A stretch of 64,000 nt of DNA, from the NCBI RefSeq assembly GCF_030973515.1, contig NZ_JARGZA010000009.1, forward strand, positions 1 through 64,000, written 5' to 3'. The translations under genes were made by a program, and so were the position numbers. Shown here piece by piece: positions 63,003-64,000 of the stretch. Source of the DNA: Jannaschia maritima (GTDB lineage: Bacteria; Pseudomonadota; Alphaproteobacteria; Rhodobacterales; Rhodobacteraceae). Positions within the stretch are counted from its first letter, which is position 1. Each line of letters opens with the position of its first letter. The notes beneath the pieces were generated by a model, which was given only the letters and a program-made list of their open reading frames with translations, had not been told where the DNA came from and did no database searches.

Positions 63003-63965
63003 CTACTGGATGACGCCGATCTCCTGCGACAGGGTGCGGACGTCCGCGATGTTCCCGTCGATGAACGACTGGAAGTCGTCGCCCGTCACCAGGAACGGGG
63101 CCAGGCCGTTGGCCTCCATCGCGGCCTTCCACTCGTCCGATTCACCGACGGCCCGCAGCTTGTCGGCCCATTCCTGGAACCGTTCGTCGCTGATGTCCTT
63201 GGGCACGTACAGCCCGCGCCAGTTCACGGCGACCACGTCGTACCCCTGCTCCCGCGCGGTGGGAATGTCCTCGAAGCCCGGGACCCGCTCCTCCGTCAGG
63301 ACGGCGAGGACCCGAACGTCGCCGGATTCGATGAAGCCCACGACCTCGGACATGTCGCCGGTCATGCCTTGCGTGAACCCGCCCACCGTCTGGGTGATCG
63401 CGTCCGCCCCGCCATCGACGCCGATGTAGCGGATGGCGCGGATGTCCTCGACGCCCGCTTCCTGCGCGAGTTGAAGCACCTTGAGATGATCGAAGCCGCC
63501 CGCGGCCGATCCGCCGGCGAAGCTGACCGACCCGGGATCCGCGGCCATGGCGTCCAGCATCTCGTTCAGCGACTGGAACTCGGAATCGGCACCCACGACG
63601 ATCACGCCCGGATCCGCGCCGATGGCACCCACGAAGCGCACCTGATCGGCCGTCGCACCGCCGAACGCATCCTGCGCCAGACGCGTCGCCGTGGCCTGGG
63701 ACGCCGCGACGATCAGGTCGGCATCGTCCGTCCGCTCGTTCGCAACGGACTGATAGGCCAGGCCGCCGCCGCCGCCCGCCATGTTCGTGACCTGCACCGG
63801 TTGGTCGACCTGACCTATGTCGTACAGGATCTTGCCGATCTGCCGGCAGGTGAAGTCCCAGCCGCCCCCGGGGTTCGCCGGTGCGATGCATTCGGTCGCG
63901 GCGCTCGCCGTTCCAGCCGTGAAGATGACAGCCCCTGCGAACAGGGCCTTCAGTCGAAGCGTCAT
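63003..63965 (-). CDS. tctC: Tripartite tricarboxylate transporter solute-binding protein TctC
   Basis: 320 residues: signal peptide (MTLRLKALFAGAVIFTAGTA, cut near TASA-A) and a Bug/TctC periplasmic fold: APANPGGGWDFTCRQIGKIL, NMAGGGGGLAYQSVAN, SFAGGSAAGGFDHLKVLQL, VLTEERVPGFEDIPTAREQG. It binds a carboxylate and delivers it to TctAB. A very strong ribosome site (GGAGGGAGGAA) precedes ATG 63965. The ligand is not predictable; AtuA downstream suggests a branched or terpenoid acid. Confidence 0.92.
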   Translation of the reverse strand: MTLRLKALFAGAVIFTAGTASAATECIAPANPGGGWDFTCRQIGKILYDIGQVDQPVQVTNMAGGGGGLAYQSVANERTDDADLIVAASQATATRLAQDAFGGATADQVRFVGAIGADPGVIVVGADSEFQSLNEMLDAMAADPGSVSFAGGSAAGGFDHLKVLQLAQEAGVEDIRAIRYIGVDGGADAITQTVGGFTQGMTGDMSEVVGFIESGDVRVLAVLTEERVPGFEDIPTAREQGYDVVAVNWRGLYVPKDISDERFQEWADKLRAVGESDEWKAAMEANGLAPFLVTGDDFQSFIDGNIADVRTLSQEIGVIQ

Positions 63966-64000
63966 GATGTTCCTCCCTCCAGCCGGGCGATTCCTCCCGC

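Noticed and set aside
63976-64000. CCTCCC motifs at the right edge resembling the sRNA loops
   Set aside because: These are the complement of the strong GGAGGGAGGAA ribosome site of tctC and not hairpin loops.

Overview
The window is a stretch of high-GC chromosome from an alphaproteobacterium of the order Rhodobacterales (Roseobacter/Rhodobacter relatives). Pointers to this are the GTG-rich start codons, dense ATGA/GTGA stop-start overlaps, a DUF1127 gene followed by CCUCCC-loop small RNAs (the ccaF1-ccsR arrangement of Rhodobacter sphaeroides), a small membrane gene between glyQ and glyS, meso-diaminopimelate-type MurE, and a tripartite tricarboxylate transporter beside an AtuA-like gene. 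Nearly all of it is core chromosome. I see no transposase, phage gene, integrase or CRISPR array.

Layout: 0-6 kb holds a MocR-type regulator, rplM-rpsI, a secreted CHRD protein and a polyamine-type ABC transporter without its binding protein. 6-9.5 kb holds glyA with a small lipoprotein gene, NAD kinase and a short chemoreceptor-like cytoplasmic protein. 9.5-13.5 kb is an accessory islet: a 5' fragment of metG, then three tightly overlapping minus-strand genes of lower GC (a possible effector/immunity-like set), then an intact metG whose first ~330 bp repeat the fragment. 13.6-17 kb holds two Lrp/AsnC regulators, ilvC and an EamA transporter. 17-28 kb holds glmM-folP-folB, a cell-wall hydrolase, a PPDK-like enzyme, glyS and glyQ.

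28-44 kb holds a degenerate secreted protease, trkH, a lower-GC patch with a lipoprotein gene and a REP-like hairpin, the first part of the division/cell-wall (dcw) cluster (mraZ-rsmH-ftsL-ftsI-murE-murF-mraY-ACT-small membrane protein-murD) with a very long leader, and mrp. 44-53 kb holds the DUF1127 gene with at least six CCTCCC-loop hairpins, a UvrD-type helicase, DUF2254, pyruvate carboxylase and a pilin-like fusion. 53-58 kb holds tRNA-Gly and the scattered histidine genes hisB-hisH, hisA and hisF-hisE. 58-64 kb holds a PRC-barrel protein, rlmB, tRNA-Tyr and a tctC-tctB-tctA-atuA-DUF4387 uptake and catabolism operon.

The most notable signals are: (1) the DUF1127 and tandem anti-Shine-Dalgarno-loop small-RNA array; (2) the metG partial duplication bracketing the three-gene islet; (3) one 17-19 bp palindrome (ATGCCGC-N3-GCGGCAT) shared by the ppdK promoter and the DUF1127/sRNA upstream region; (4) a three-copy 11-bp G/C-tract repeat present at two distant intergenic sites; (5) the ~700-bp leader of the dcw cluster.
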